Below, one piece after another: positions 49,890 through 58,188 of a DNA stretch of 64,000 bases. The position numbers were made by a program, and so were the translations under genes. The stretch spans positions 94,692 through 158,691 of the forward strand of contig CAWJJG010000005.1 in the NCBI GenBank assembly GCA_963843085.1. The letters are read 5' to 3'. The notes under the pieces are model-generated. The model ran no database searches and was not told where the DNA came from. It saw only the letters and a program-made list of their open reading frames with translations. Numbering within the stretch: position 1 is the stretch's first letter; each line of letters opens with the position of its first letter. This DNA comes from DASUPK01 sp963843085 (lineage in GTDB: Bacteria > Actinomycetota > Thermoleophilia > Solirubrobacterales > 70-9).

Positions 49890-50012
49890 GGCCCGCGCCG
49901 CCCCTTTTTCAAAGGTTGTGTGTCAAGCGCCTCGACTCCCATAACTCGTGGAGGAATGGGAGTCGAGGCGCGCCGACCCCCGAATTCCGCATGTCTATGG
50001 GCGGCGCGGGCC
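49890..50012. repeat. Nested inverted repeats (14-bp outer, 16-bp inner)
   Basis: Outer arms GGCCCGCGCCGCCC (49890-49903) and its exact complement (49999-50012); inner arms GCGCCTCGACTCCCAT (49927-49942) and its exact complement (49956-49971), loop 13 nt. The 23- and 27-nt spacers are not symmetrical. Perfect arms of this size nested in 123 bp are unusual. Adjacent to the iterons, this suits a replication, transfer or recombination locus, but no function is shown. Confidence 0.7.
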
Positions 50013-50028
50013 TGAAAGTGTCCGCGCC

Positions 50029-50094
50029 GCGGACACTTCGCGGACACCTTGCGGACACTTCGCGGACACTTCGCGGACAGTTTGCGGACACTTT
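50029..50094. repeat. Six 11-bp tandem iterons GCGGACACTTC
   Basis: Six head-to-tail copies with exact 11-bp period (50029, 50040, 50051, 50062, 50073, 50084), consensus GCGGACACTTC. An inverted copy AAGTGTCCGC precedes them at 50016-50025. The period matches one helical turn, so a protein could bind each repeat on one face. They end two bases before REP2 copy A. No Rep of iteron type is adjacent. Confidence 0.7.
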
Positions 50095-50095
50095 T

Positions 50096-50121
50096 GAAAA
50101 GCGCCGCTTTGCATGGAAAGC
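50096..50121 (+). repeat. REP2 copy A (right-half type)
   Basis: GAAAAGCGCCGCTTT followed by GCATGG and AAAGC. The first 15 bases are the exact complement of the right arm seen in copies C and E, so the ancestral unit is a perfect 36-nt palindrome with loop GCATGG. Precedes cassette 1. Confidence 0.75.
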
Positions 50122-50295
50122 ATTACTGCCTGGCCAGCAGATCCGGATCGGCGGCCGGGACCAACTAGGTACTCACTACGGGCAGGCCGACCAGGTTTGT
50201 TGCCGAAACAAGAGATGCGAGGCAGTCCGGCCACGCAAGAGGCCATGCCTCGGTGTCGGGCGTTCTCGGCACCCAAAAGCGAACTGAGGAGACAA

Positions 50296-51426
<1,131 letters not shown>

Positions 51427-51489
51427 CCCAAGCGTCCGCGACTGGAGTTGGCCGGGAGCGCAGGCGACCCGCCGCGATCAGGCTGAAGA

Positions 51490-51516
51490 GTGCTGCTTTG
51501 GACGAGAAGCGGCGCT
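51490..51516 (+). repeat. REP2 copy B (left-half type)
   Basis: GTGCTGCTTTGGACGAGAAG followed by CGGCGCT. It carries the first hairpin (CTTTGGACGAGAAG) and then diverges. It separates cassettes 1 and 2. Confidence 0.65.
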
Positions 51517-51620
51517 CTGGACGGTCGCTTGAGGTGTCGGAAGCGAGGGGGCGGCCGAAATGAAACCGGCCCCGAGGCTCACGCCACCGGGGCCGGGTCC
51601 AAGTCAGTCAAGCCTCTCGC

Positions 51621-52601
51621 TCAGTGGTGCTTCTTCTTGTGCTTCTTCTTGCACTTCTTCTTCGCAGCAGAGGCCGAACGATGCTTCTTCTTCTTCTTCT
51701 TGCACTTCTTGCCCGGTGTTTTGCCCGGTGCAGTGCCGCTCGTCGGCGAGGCGTAGTTCAGCCTCACCGAGGCGACGCCTGAGCTGTCGGGCGCAACAGC
51801 GGTTCCCGTTGCGGCCGCCGCAAAGGCACTCGATCCTCCGCCTCCGCCACCGCCGTCGGCGCTACCGCCGCTGCCGTTGAGCGCGCCGCCCCCGCCAAAC
51901 TGACCGGCACCGCCCGCCCCGCCGCCACCGCCGCAGGCGCCGGACGTCTGGCCCGCGCCTCCGGTGCCGAGGGACCCATTACCGCCGGGCGAGGTGGGAG
52001 TCGCTCCGGCGCCTGCCGCTCCGCCTGACGGATTGCCTCCGGCAGAGCCAGTTGAATCGCCTGGGCCCCCAGCACCGCCTCCGGTGCCAGTCGACAGGCA
52101 CGAGGCGGCTCCACCTCCGCCACCTCCGCCCGCGACGATCAGGCGCGAGGAAAGCGATGACAGCGTGGTCCGCACGTCTGTGGCACCGCCCCCGCCTCCG
52201 CCACCGTGGCCGAGATTGTCAGCGGTCCCACCCCCGGTACCGCCGCCATTGAAGCCGCCAGGACCGCCCGAGGTCATTCCGGTGATGCCCGCACCCCCGG
52301 TCCCGCCGACAAGGATGAACAGGACTTGCCCTGACGACACTGGCAGGTCCGCAGAGGCCCTTGCGCCGAGCCCACCGAGCCCTCCGGAGCCCAGCGCGCC
52401 AATGCCGCCGTGACCGCCGGGCGCGCCGACCGCATCAACATGCAGCTTGGTGATCCCGGTAGGGACCACGAAGGTCTGCTCTGCACCGGTAAACGTGAAT
52501 GTCTTCGTGGTCGCCTGGGCCACAGAGCTCAACAGGAGGCCACCGAGAACCGTGACGCTCAGCGCACCTCCGGCTCTCCGAAGGAACTTCACTGAAACCA
52601 T
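51621..52601 (-). CDS. Secreted glycine-rich protein with Lys/His/Cys tail (cassette 2)
   Basis: 326 residues. Signal peptide (LSVTVLGGLLLSSVAQATTK), an N-terminal beta-rich part (TFTFTGAEQTFVVPTGITKL), then about 200 residues dominated by Gly (GGGGGGGATDVRTTLSSL, GGNPSGGAAGAGATPTSP) and a tail KKCKKKKKKHRSASAAKKKC followed by KKKHKKKHH. A surface or matrix protein with a metal-binding or wall-binding tail is plausible; tails of this design recur in Solirubrobacterales. GGAGAGG ribosome site precedes ATG 52601. Opposite strand to cassette 1. Confidence 0.75.
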   Translation of the reverse strand: MVSVKFLRRAGGALSVTVLGGLLLSSVAQATTKTFTFTGAEQTFVVPTGITKLHVDAVGAPGGHGGIGALGSGGLGGLGARASADLPVSSGQVLFILVGGTGGAGITGMTSGGPGGFNGGGTGGGTADNLGHGGGGGGGATDVRTTLSSLSSRLIVAGGGGGGGAASCLSTGTGGGAGGPGDSTGSAGGNPSGGAAGAGATPTSPGGNGSLGTGGAGQTSGACGGGGGAGGAGQFGGGGALNGSGGSADGGGGGGGSSAFAAAATGTAVAPDSSGVASVRLNYASPTSGTAPGKTPGKKCKKKKKKHRSASAAKKKCKKKHKKKHH

Positions 52602-52818
52602 AAGTCGCACCTCTCCTCGGATTGGAGACCCCCTAATGGGCCTTCGAGGATGGCGAACCTATCACCGCACGTCGGCAGGGTCCAGCTTGACGAATCGAGG
52701 AACTGACGGAGCGCAACGCCAAGGCCTTCCCAGAACGCCACCTTGCCAGGATGTGGATTTCGCCGTGGAGCTCCTTGTGCTCGAGGATGCGGAAGCCGAA
52801 GCGGCCTCGCCTCAAATA

Positions 52819-52872
52819 GCCGCTTTGGACGAAAAGCGGCGGTGCTGCTTTGCATGGAAAGCGGCGCTTTTC
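52819..52872 (+). repeat. REP2 copy C (complete, 54 nt)
   Basis: GCCGCTTTGGACGAAAAGCG opens the left hairpin (8-bp arms GCCGCTTT and AAAGCGGC). Then GGTGCTGCTTTGCATGGAAA and GCGGCGCTTTTC give the palindromic half. Separates cassettes 2 and 3. Confidence 0.8.
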
Positions 52873-52968
52873 AAAGTGCGTCTCCTGATCAGGCAACCAG
52901 GAGTGCAATACGGCGAAAGCACAGCGCCCTGCTTTCAGTTTTAGCCGCGAAGCGGATACCCCGCTAGC

Positions 52969-53565
52969 TCACGGCACAGCTCGCCATCCGAACCTCCAGG
53001 TGGTGCCCCCGAACGCGCCCGAATGATTCGCTGTCGCGCGAACGCTGACCAAACTATTCGGCGGGATCGTCACCGTATGGGTGGTGTCCTGACAGGCGTT
53101 GCTCGTGGTGGCGATGGTGCACTGGAGGGCACTGTCTGCGCCGTTAACGCGCAGCGCAGCGCTCACGTCGAACCCTGGACCGAGGGCAACCAGAATCCGG
53201 ACGGACAGGTCGCGGGCGGTGATTGAGGCTCCGGCGGGGGTGAGCGTCTGAACGTCGCCTTCGGTCAACACGTTTTTCGAGGCTCCGCTGGGCGTTCCGA
53301 AATACGTCCCAGCGCCCAGGTCGTCCAGGATGACGCCGGTGTTCACACTCCCTGCAGGATCACCTGGCGCACCGGTATCCCCCTTTGGCCCCTGCGGCCC
53401 GGTGGGACCGGCGGGGCCTCGCTTGACCTTCTTCTTGGCCTTCGTGCTTTGTGCGCCGGCCGGATGGCTCACGACCTGGGTCCCCGCATAGGCAGTGCCC
53501 GTCAAGGCGATGAACAGGGCAACTAAGCCGATGTGATGTTCGCGGACGTAGCGGATCACTCGCAT
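52969..53565 (-). CDS. Collagen-like secreted protein (cassette 3)
   Basis: 198 residues. N-terminal export/anchor segment REHHIGLVALFIALTGTAYA, a basic stretch (TKAKKKVKRG), a short Gly-X-Y collagen-like run (GPAGPTGPQGPKGDTGAPGD), then a beta-rich domain (GVILDDLGAGTYFGTPSGAS, ALQCTIATTSNACQDTTHTV). The N-terminal type is frequent in Thermoleophilia collagen-like surface proteins. ATG at 53565. Probably surface-exposed. Confidence 0.75.
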   Translation of the reverse strand: MRVIRYVREHHIGLVALFIALTGTAYAGTQVVSHPAGAQSTKAKKKVKRGPAGPTGPQGPKGDTGAPGDPAGSVNTGVILDDLGAGTYFGTPSGASKNVLTEGDVQTLTPAGASITARDLSVRILVALGPGFDVSAALRVNGADSALQCTIATTSNACQDTTHTVTIPPNSLVSVRATANHSGAFGGTTWRFGWRAVP

Positions 53566-53714
53566 GGTCCAGACCTCCCCATAGCTAGTTCACTTTGGTC
53601 GATCGAGGCTATTGGCCGAAAGGCGGCCCGCGCATCGGTAGAAGCCCGTACGACTCAGTCGCGGCACTTCTCATTTCGAGTGAAAGCAGAGGCCAAGCCC
53701 TCCGTCGCGAAATA

Positions 53715-53752
53715 GCCGCTTTGGACGAGAAGCGGCGCCTTGCATGGAAAGC
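53715..53752 (+). repeat. REP2 copy D
   Basis: GCCGCTTTGGACGAGAAGCG then GCGCCTTGCATGGAAAGC. The loop GCATGG is kept, and the spacer between hairpins is shorter than in copy C. Separates cassettes 3 and 4. Confidence 0.78.
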
Positions 53753-53793
53753 GCAACACCTAGCGGCGGACTGATTGACTTGTGACCGTGCCA

Positions 53794-54204
53794 ATGCGAC
53801 TTTTGATTGCGGCCGGTCAGGCGGCGACTAGTGGCGAGAATCTCCCAGCAGGCGTCCGTGAGTTGATCGAGGTAGCCGACGAGACTCTCGTCATTGCCCC
53901 CGCATTGCCAACGCGCTTTGAATGGTGGTCTTCTGCCACGGACAAGGCGCGCGAACAAGCAGACGAGCGGCTGCGGACGGTTCTCGGCCACCTCGAAGAA
54001 GAATCAGGAAAGCCGGTCGGCGGATCGGTGGGCGCGGACGATCCGATACTCGCGTTCGAGGATGCGCTCGCGAGCTTTCCCGCCGACCACATCCTTGTCG
54101 GGCTCCGCTCTGCCGAGCGCTCCGGCTGGCAGGAGCGTGGATTGCTGGACAAGTTGCTGCGATTCGGGCTTCCAGTCACCGTTTTCACTCTGCCCCCTGA
54201 GTAG
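53794..54204 (+). CDS. UspA-like stress protein (cassette 4)
   Basis: 136 residues, not secreted. MRLLIAAGQAATSGENLPAG, ADETLVIAPALPTRFEWWSS, EQADERLRTVLGHLEEESGK, GADDPILAFEDALASFPADH and ILVGLRSAERSGWQERGLLD match small actinobacterial universal-stress-type proteins. ATG 53794. Its stop TAG (54202-54204) borders REP2 copy E. It is the only cassette gene without an export signal. Confidence 0.72.
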   Translation: MRLLIAAGQAATSGENLPAGVRELIEVADETLVIAPALPTRFEWWSSATDKAREQADERLRTVLGHLEEESGKPVGGSVGADDPILAFEDALASFPADHILVGLRSAERSGWQERGLLDKLLRFGLPVTVFTLPPE

Positions 54205-54253
54205 CGCTTTGGACGAGAAGCGGCAGTGCTTTGCATGGAAAGCGGCGCTTTTC
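54204..54253 (+). repeat. REP2 copy E (complete)
   Basis: GCGCTTTGGACGAGAAGCGG then CAGTGCTTTGCATGGAAAGC and GGCGCTTTTC. It carries the full palindromic right arm. The cassette 5 ORF can only start at a TTG inside it (54231). Confidence 0.78.
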
Positions 54254-55052
54254 GAGCTGGCGCCTGCTCTTCGCGCGAAGGAGCAGCGAGCGGAGCCGAG
54301 TCGAGGACTGCTCCTCGGCACCCCGAGCGGACACCAAGAGCAGGAGTACCCTCTTTCGTATTCAGCGGTCAGCGAACAACACGCGCGGCGCCGTTCTCGC
54401 GGCCCTCACCTTCGTGGTTGCTGGCTGCGCTTTGGCTCCCGACGCTGCGCTGGCCGGGACTCTCGATCAGCAGCAAACTGGCACGAGCACCGATTACGCC
54501 AGCACAAGCTCAAGCGGGAGCAACACCCAGACTTTCACGGCGGGGCTCAGCGGCGGCATCGATCAGGTCGATCTGTCTCTCAGTGCGCCAGCCACCCCCA
54601 CGGCTCCCCTGACCGTCGAGATCCGCGACGTTTCGGGCGGCCTGCCCGGCAATACGGTCCTGGCCAGCCAGACCCTTTCAGCACCCAGCGTTTCCACTAC
54701 CCCGGCCTTCGTGCCGATCTACTTCGCCGGCCCCGCGCCCGTTGTGGCGGGGACCCACTACGCGATCGTCGCCTACAGCTCAACGCCCATTAGCAACAGC
54801 TACAGATGGTTTTTGAACCCCACCAATGATCCCTACCCGGGCGGGGCGGCCTTCTACGCGCTTAGCTCACCCCCCTCGACTACCTGGATTCCTAGCGCTG
54901 ACCCGGACTTTGCATTCAAGACCTACGTGGTGCCAGCTCCAGCCCCCGGACCGACGGGCCAACGCGCCGCCGCGCTCAAGAAGTGCAAGAAGAAACACTC
55001 CCACAAGAAGCGCAAGAGGTGCAAAAAGAGGGCGAACCACCTCCCGGTGTAG
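54231..55052 (+). CDS. Choice-of-anchor R secreted protein with Lys tail (cassette 5; start unresolved)
   Basis: A frame of 273 residues. A hydrophobic export segment (GAVLAALTFVVAGCALAPDA) is followed by a choice-of-anchor R-like domain (LDQQQTGTSTDYASTSSSGS, NTQTFTAGLSGGIDQVDLSL, GTHYAIVAYSSTPISNSYRW) and a basic tail (KKCKKKHSHKKRKRCKKRAN). No ATG or GTG is available near the signal segment, and the only in-frame start is TTG 54231, inside REP2 copy E and 50 residues ahead of the signal. The gene may have lost its start by 5' truncation at the repeat, or use a rare start near 54360 after an AGGAG at 54342. Confidence 0.55.
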   Translation: MHGKRRFSSWRLLFARRSSERSRVEDCSSAPRADTKSRSTLFRIQRSANNTRGAVLAALTFVVAGCALAPDAALAGTLDQQQTGTSTDYASTSSSGSNTQTFTAGLSGGIDQVDLSLSAPATPTAPLTVEIRDVSGGLPGNTVLASQTLSAPSVSTTPAFVPIYFAGPAPVVAGTHYAIVAYSSTPISNSYRWFLNPTNDPYPGGAAFYALSSPPSTTWIPSADPDFAFKTYVVPAPAPGPTGQRAAALKKCKKKHSHKKRKRCKKRANHLPV

Positions 55053-55173
55053 GTGTCGGCTCATGGCGCGCCTCCGTCTCGCGCAAAGCGGCTCTTTCCG
55101 GGAGGGATGACCTCACGCCTCCATTCGCCTGAAAGCAGCTGCATAGGAGGCCGCCGATCGGCAGGTGAAAAGA

Positions 55174-55214
55174 GCCGCTTTGGACGAAAAGCGGCGGTGC
55201 TGCTTTGCATGGAA
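55174..55214 (+). repeat. REP2 copy F, split by IS110 insertion
   Basis: GCCGCTTTGGACGAAAAGCG then GCGGTGCTGCTTTGCATGGA and A, after which similarity to copy C stops. The break falls in the GCATGG loop, where the IS110 element begins. Confidence 0.78.
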
Positions 55215-56361
55215 TGTCATGAGGGTCCCGCTCCTCTGAACTGAAAAGGGGCCTCCGCCGCGCTCACTAGAACCGCGGTTGGCACTGCAGTCAGCGAGGA
55301 GAGGAGACCCGGCATGAACTATGTCGGAATCGATTGGGCCTATGGCCGCGCGGCTTTCTGCGCGGTCGCAGAGAGCGGAGTGATCTCGGCCGAGGGGCTG
55401 ATCCCGGCCAACGAGGATGGGCTTGCCCGGCTGGTCTTAGAGCAGGGCACCGAGGTGAGAGCCGCGGTGGAGATGATGAGCGGCGCCGTCTGGGTCCGCG
55501 ACCGGCTCGAGGCCTCGGGCTGGAAGGTCCAGGTTGCCCACGCCCGCAAGGTCAGAGACGTCGCCCCGCTCGCCTGCAAGACCGACAAGGTCGACGCCCG
55601 GGTGCTGGCCGAGCTCTGCCGGCGCGACCTGGTCCCGGAGCTCTGGATTCCCTCGATCGCAGACCGGGCCCTGCGCGAGCGCCTGCGCCGGCGGGCCCAC
55701 CTGGTCAAGACCCGCACCTCGGCCCGCAACCGGATCTTCGGCCTGCTCACCCAGTTCGGCCTGCGGATCTCCCACGCCCGGCTGCGGAAGCCCGGCGCGA
55801 TCGAGCTGCTTGCGAGCCGCGGGGTGCCCGAGGTCTGGCGGGACTCGATCGCGGAGCTGCTCGAGCTGGCCGCAGAGATGGACCGCCGGATCGACCCGAT
55901 CGACCGCGACCTGGGCCCGATCGCAAGATCGGACGAGCGCGCTCGGCTGCTGGCGACGATGCCCGGGGTCGGCCCGCTCTTGAGCCTCACCTTCGCCGCC
56001 GAGATCGGCGAGGTGGCGCGTTTTGCTTCACCCGCCAAGCTGATCGGCTACGCGGGTCTTGCTCCCAGGGTGAGCCAGTCGGGCGAGCGCTCGGCGATCG
56101 GGGCGCTCTCGAAGGCCGGCTCGCGGACCCTTCGCTGGGCGGCGGTCGAGGCCGCCAACCAGGCCTGGCGGCCGAGCAATCCTTGGCATGGCCACTACCG
56201 GCGGATCTCAGAGCGCCACGGCAAGAACCCGGCGAAGTCGGCGGTCGCCCGCAAGCTCTTGATCGCGGCCTGGCACATGCTCTCGCGCCGCGAGCCCTTC
56301 AAAGAACCTGCCTCGGCTAACTCCGGCTGCTTTCTGACCGCCTGACGGTCCCGCATGGAAT
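55207..56361 (+). mobile_element. IS110-family insertion element
   Basis: GCATGGAAT occurs at both ends (55207-55215 and 56353-56361) and nowhere obvious in between, so it is the likely duplicated core. The left end is the loop of REP2 copy F. The unit is about 1.15 kb with one transposase ORF, a 99-bp non-coding left end and only about 16 bp after the stop. In the IS110 group the non-coding left end encodes the guide (bridge) RNA, so 55216-55313 is the candidate region. No terminal inverted repeats are seen, as usual for the family. Confidence 0.7.
55314..56345 (+). CDS. IS110-family transposase (DEDD recombinase)
   Basis: 343 residues. N-terminal DEDD RuvC-like domain: MNYVGIDWAYGRAAFCAVAE (Asp), RAAVEMMSGAVWVRDRL (Glu), LACKTDKVDARVLAELCRRD (Asp pair). 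The C-terminal Transposase_20 domain has LATMPGVGPLLSLTFAAEIG and SPAKLIGYAGLAPRVSQSGE with the conserved serine region. GGAGAGGAG ribosome site before ATG 55314. The frame is intact, so the element may be active. Confidence 0.93.
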   Translation: MNYVGIDWAYGRAAFCAVAESGVISAEGLIPANEDGLARLVLEQGTEVRAAVEMMSGAVWVRDRLEASGWKVQVAHARKVRDVAPLACKTDKVDARVLAELCRRDLVPELWIPSIADRALRERLRRRAHLVKTRTSARNRIFGLLTQFGLRISHARLRKPGAIELLASRGVPEVWRDSIAELLELAAEMDRRIDPIDRDLGPIARSDERARLLATMPGVGPLLSLTFAAEIGEVARFASPAKLIGYAGLAPRVSQSGERSAIGALSKAGSRTLRWAAVEAANQAWRPSNPWHGHYRRISERHGKNPAKSAVARKLLIAAWHMLSRREPFKEPASANSGCFLTA

Positions 56362-56693
56362 TGAGCGGCCGAGGCAGCTCCCAGGAACGATCTGCGCCCC
56401 GAGCGCCGAAAGAGAAATGAGCACACCTCATCCACCAGCTGGGAGCGGCACGAGGACACCTACGGCGGCGGGGCGATCGCCCCCTTGACAGCTGGGTCTT
56501 CTTCAAAGAGAAAGCAGCTAAGACGGGATGAACCGGCGATTGCCCTCCGGCCTTTCTCGATAGGTTGCTATGGCACAGAGGGTGTTCGGAGCGATCCCTG
56601 GGGTCGCGGAGGGCACCACGTTTCCCGGCTGTCGAGAGCTCGGTACCGCTCACGTGGCGTACTAGCGCGAAGGCATGAGAGGATCGCCTCATA
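56362..56693. other. 332-bp non-coding gap right of IS110
   Basis: Neither strand shows a supported gene. The left part starts TTGAGCGGCCGAGG; an AGCGGC block could be the displaced right half of REP2 copy F but the match is short. Frames here are open only as shadows. Confidence 0.3.
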
Positions 56694-57092
56694 GTGGAAA
56701 AGCCGCCACCAAGAGGCCAGCAAATACGGACCGGGATCGCGGGCGAGCACTTTGTGGCCGCTGAACTGTCGAGGCGAGGCTGGGTCGTCGCGCTGCCGAT
56801 GAAGAACAATCCCGACTTCGACATGCTCGCGTATCGCGAGGAGGGCGGCGCCCCGATTCGCATCCAGGTCAAGACGAGGCGCGAGCATGTGAAGACCAAG
56901 GCGTGGCGAATCACGTCACCGTTTCCCGACGGTCCGAGCGACTTCCTAGTCGCGGTGTCGCTCGAAGAGCTCGGTCAGCCTCGCTACTGGATTCTGCCTT
57001 GCGCCGAGGCGAACGCGATCGTTACGAGCGAGCAACTGCGAAGGAACAAACTCGATCAGTATGAAGATGCCTGGGATCTGCTTGCGGCTTGA
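56694..57092 (+). CDS. PD-(D/E)XK nuclease-like small protein
   Basis: 132 residues. GIAGEHFVAAELSRRGWVVA, then MKNNPDFDMLAYREEGGAPI and RIQVKTRREHVKT give the E...D...(I)QVK pattern of the restriction-endonuclease-like fold (as in DUF4365 and similar proteins). Catalytic residues Glu, Asp and Lys are all present. It might cleave or nick DNA, or be a defence or homing enzyme. GTG start at 56694. It lies between IS110 and REP2 copy G, so it may be the last cassette. Confidence 0.68.
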   Translation: MEKPPPRGQQIRTGIAGEHFVAAELSRRGWVVALPMKNNPDFDMLAYREEGGAPIRIQVKTRREHVKTKAWRITSPFPDGPSDFLVAVSLEELGQPRYWILPCAEANAIVTSEQLRRNKLDQYEDAWDLLAA

Positions 57093-57172
57093 ACCGCGTT
57101 CGAGGTCGGTCAGCTTTAGTGCCCCATAAGCGAGCAGTCAACGCTGCTGGCGCCCCGAGCTGCTGGAGATAG

Positions 57173-57195
57173 GTGCTTTGGACGAAAAGCGGCGG
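57173..57195 (+). repeat. REP2 copy G (left-half type)
   Basis: GTGCTTTGGACGAAAAGCGG then CGG, the first hairpin of the family. The second, GCATGG-loop half is missing. It abuts the upstream region of the serine recombinase. Confidence 0.68.
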
Positions 57196-57221
57196 TTTAC
57201 ACGCGAACCGGTCGTTTACAC
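57195..57221. promoter_or_regulatory. Direct repeats GTTTACAC upstream of the serine recombinase
   Basis: GTTTACAC at 57195-57202 and 57214-57221, 19 bp apart, just upstream of a TAAAAT box (57230-57235) and the ATG at 57243. Could be an operator or recombinase-binding site. Confidence 0.35.
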
Positions 57222-57242
57222 CTCACCGGTAAAATATGGGTA

Positions 57243-57971
57243 ATGAGCAGCCTGAAAGTAATTGGATACATACGCTGCTCAACGCAGGAACAGGGGGCAG
57301 AGGGAGTCACGCTGGAGGCCCAGCAGGCGAGGATCGAAGCCTGGGCCAAGGCAACAGGGGCTGAGGTCATTGATGTTGTGGTGGACAACGGTGTCTCGGG
57401 CTCGCGGCCCCTCTCTGAACGAGCCGGGGGCCGGCGTGTTGCTTCGCTGCTTCGCGAGACCAAGCCAGAAGCGGACGCTGTGGCGATTGTTCGCATTGAC
57501 CGCCTAGCTCGCGATGCTGCAGAGGCCCTTCGACTTCTGCGCGAGTTCTCATCTGGGCGGGTGGGCCTGATCAGCCTCGATGACCGGCTTGATCTCACCA
57601 GTCCTCAAGGGCGGGCCATGGCGGGGGTCGCGGCTGTGTTCGCGCAGCTCGAGCGGGAATTGATCGCAGAGCGGACGGCACAAGCACTGGCTGAGTTACG
57701 TGACCAGGGTCGCGTCTACGGCGCGACGCCGTACGGCTATCAGCCCGTCGATGGCTATCTGCTCGAAAAGCCCGAGGAGCAGGAAATCCTTGAGCAGATC
57801 GTGGCTCTCAGAAATACAGGGATGAGTTACCGCGGTATCGCCGCCTGGCTGAACGGCGAGGCGATCGTGGCTAAGAGGGCGAACCGCTGGAGCCCGATGG
57901 CAGTGCGCAGCGTGTTGCAGACGAGTGCCCGCATTCGAGCAGGCAGGGAAGGGCTGCCGAACGCCGCCTGA
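57243..57971 (+). CDS. Serine recombinase (resolvase/invertase type)
   Basis: 242 residues. Resolvase domain: VIGYIRCSTQEQGAEGVTLE with the catalytic Ser after RC, AIVRIDRLARDAAEALRLLR and AQLERELIAERTAQALAEL. A short recombinase/HTH part follows (PYGYQPVDGYLLEKPEEQEI, MSYRGIAAWLNGEAIVAKRA). Its length is below that of large serine integrases and it has no zinc-ribbon/coiled-coil domain, so it is closer to a transposon or invertase recombinase. Located immediately after REP2 copy G. Confidence 0.9.
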   Translation: MSSLKVIGYIRCSTQEQGAEGVTLEAQQARIEAWAKATGAEVIDVVVDNGVSGSRPLSERAGGRRVASLLRETKPEADAVAIVRIDRLARDAAEALRLLREFSSGRVGLISLDDRLDLTSPQGRAMAGVAAVFAQLERELIAERTAQALAELRDQGRVYGATPYGYQPVDGYLLEKPEEQEILEQIVALRNTGMSYRGIAAWLNGEAIVAKRANRWSPMAVRSVLQTSARIRAGREGLPNAA

Positions 57972-58188
57972 CCGGTATCTCGCCGTCGTAGCGGACGGCC
58001 GACAGCAGCTTGATCCGAGGCATCTTCATACGGGCGCGCGAGGGTGATCCCCAGCGTGCGCCTCGGTGGCAGGCACCTAGACCAGTTCGGTAGTTGCGGC
58101 GGATGCGAAGGGATTCGCATGCGATGGATAGTCAACCCGAAGGACCAACAACCGAACGAACACCCGAGGGCTCAATAGGTGCCGAGAA

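Noticed and set aside
49793..50091. Short ORFs across the iteron/inverted-repeat region
   Set aside because: Their products merely translate the 11-bp repeats and palindromes; no start signals.
50029..50094. CRISPR array
   Set aside because: Units are 11 bp with no spacers and no cas gene in the window; it is a direct tandem repeat.
51964..52413. Proline-rich + strand ORF
   Set aside because: Antisense of the glycine-rich cassette 2 protein (GGC/GCC mirror).
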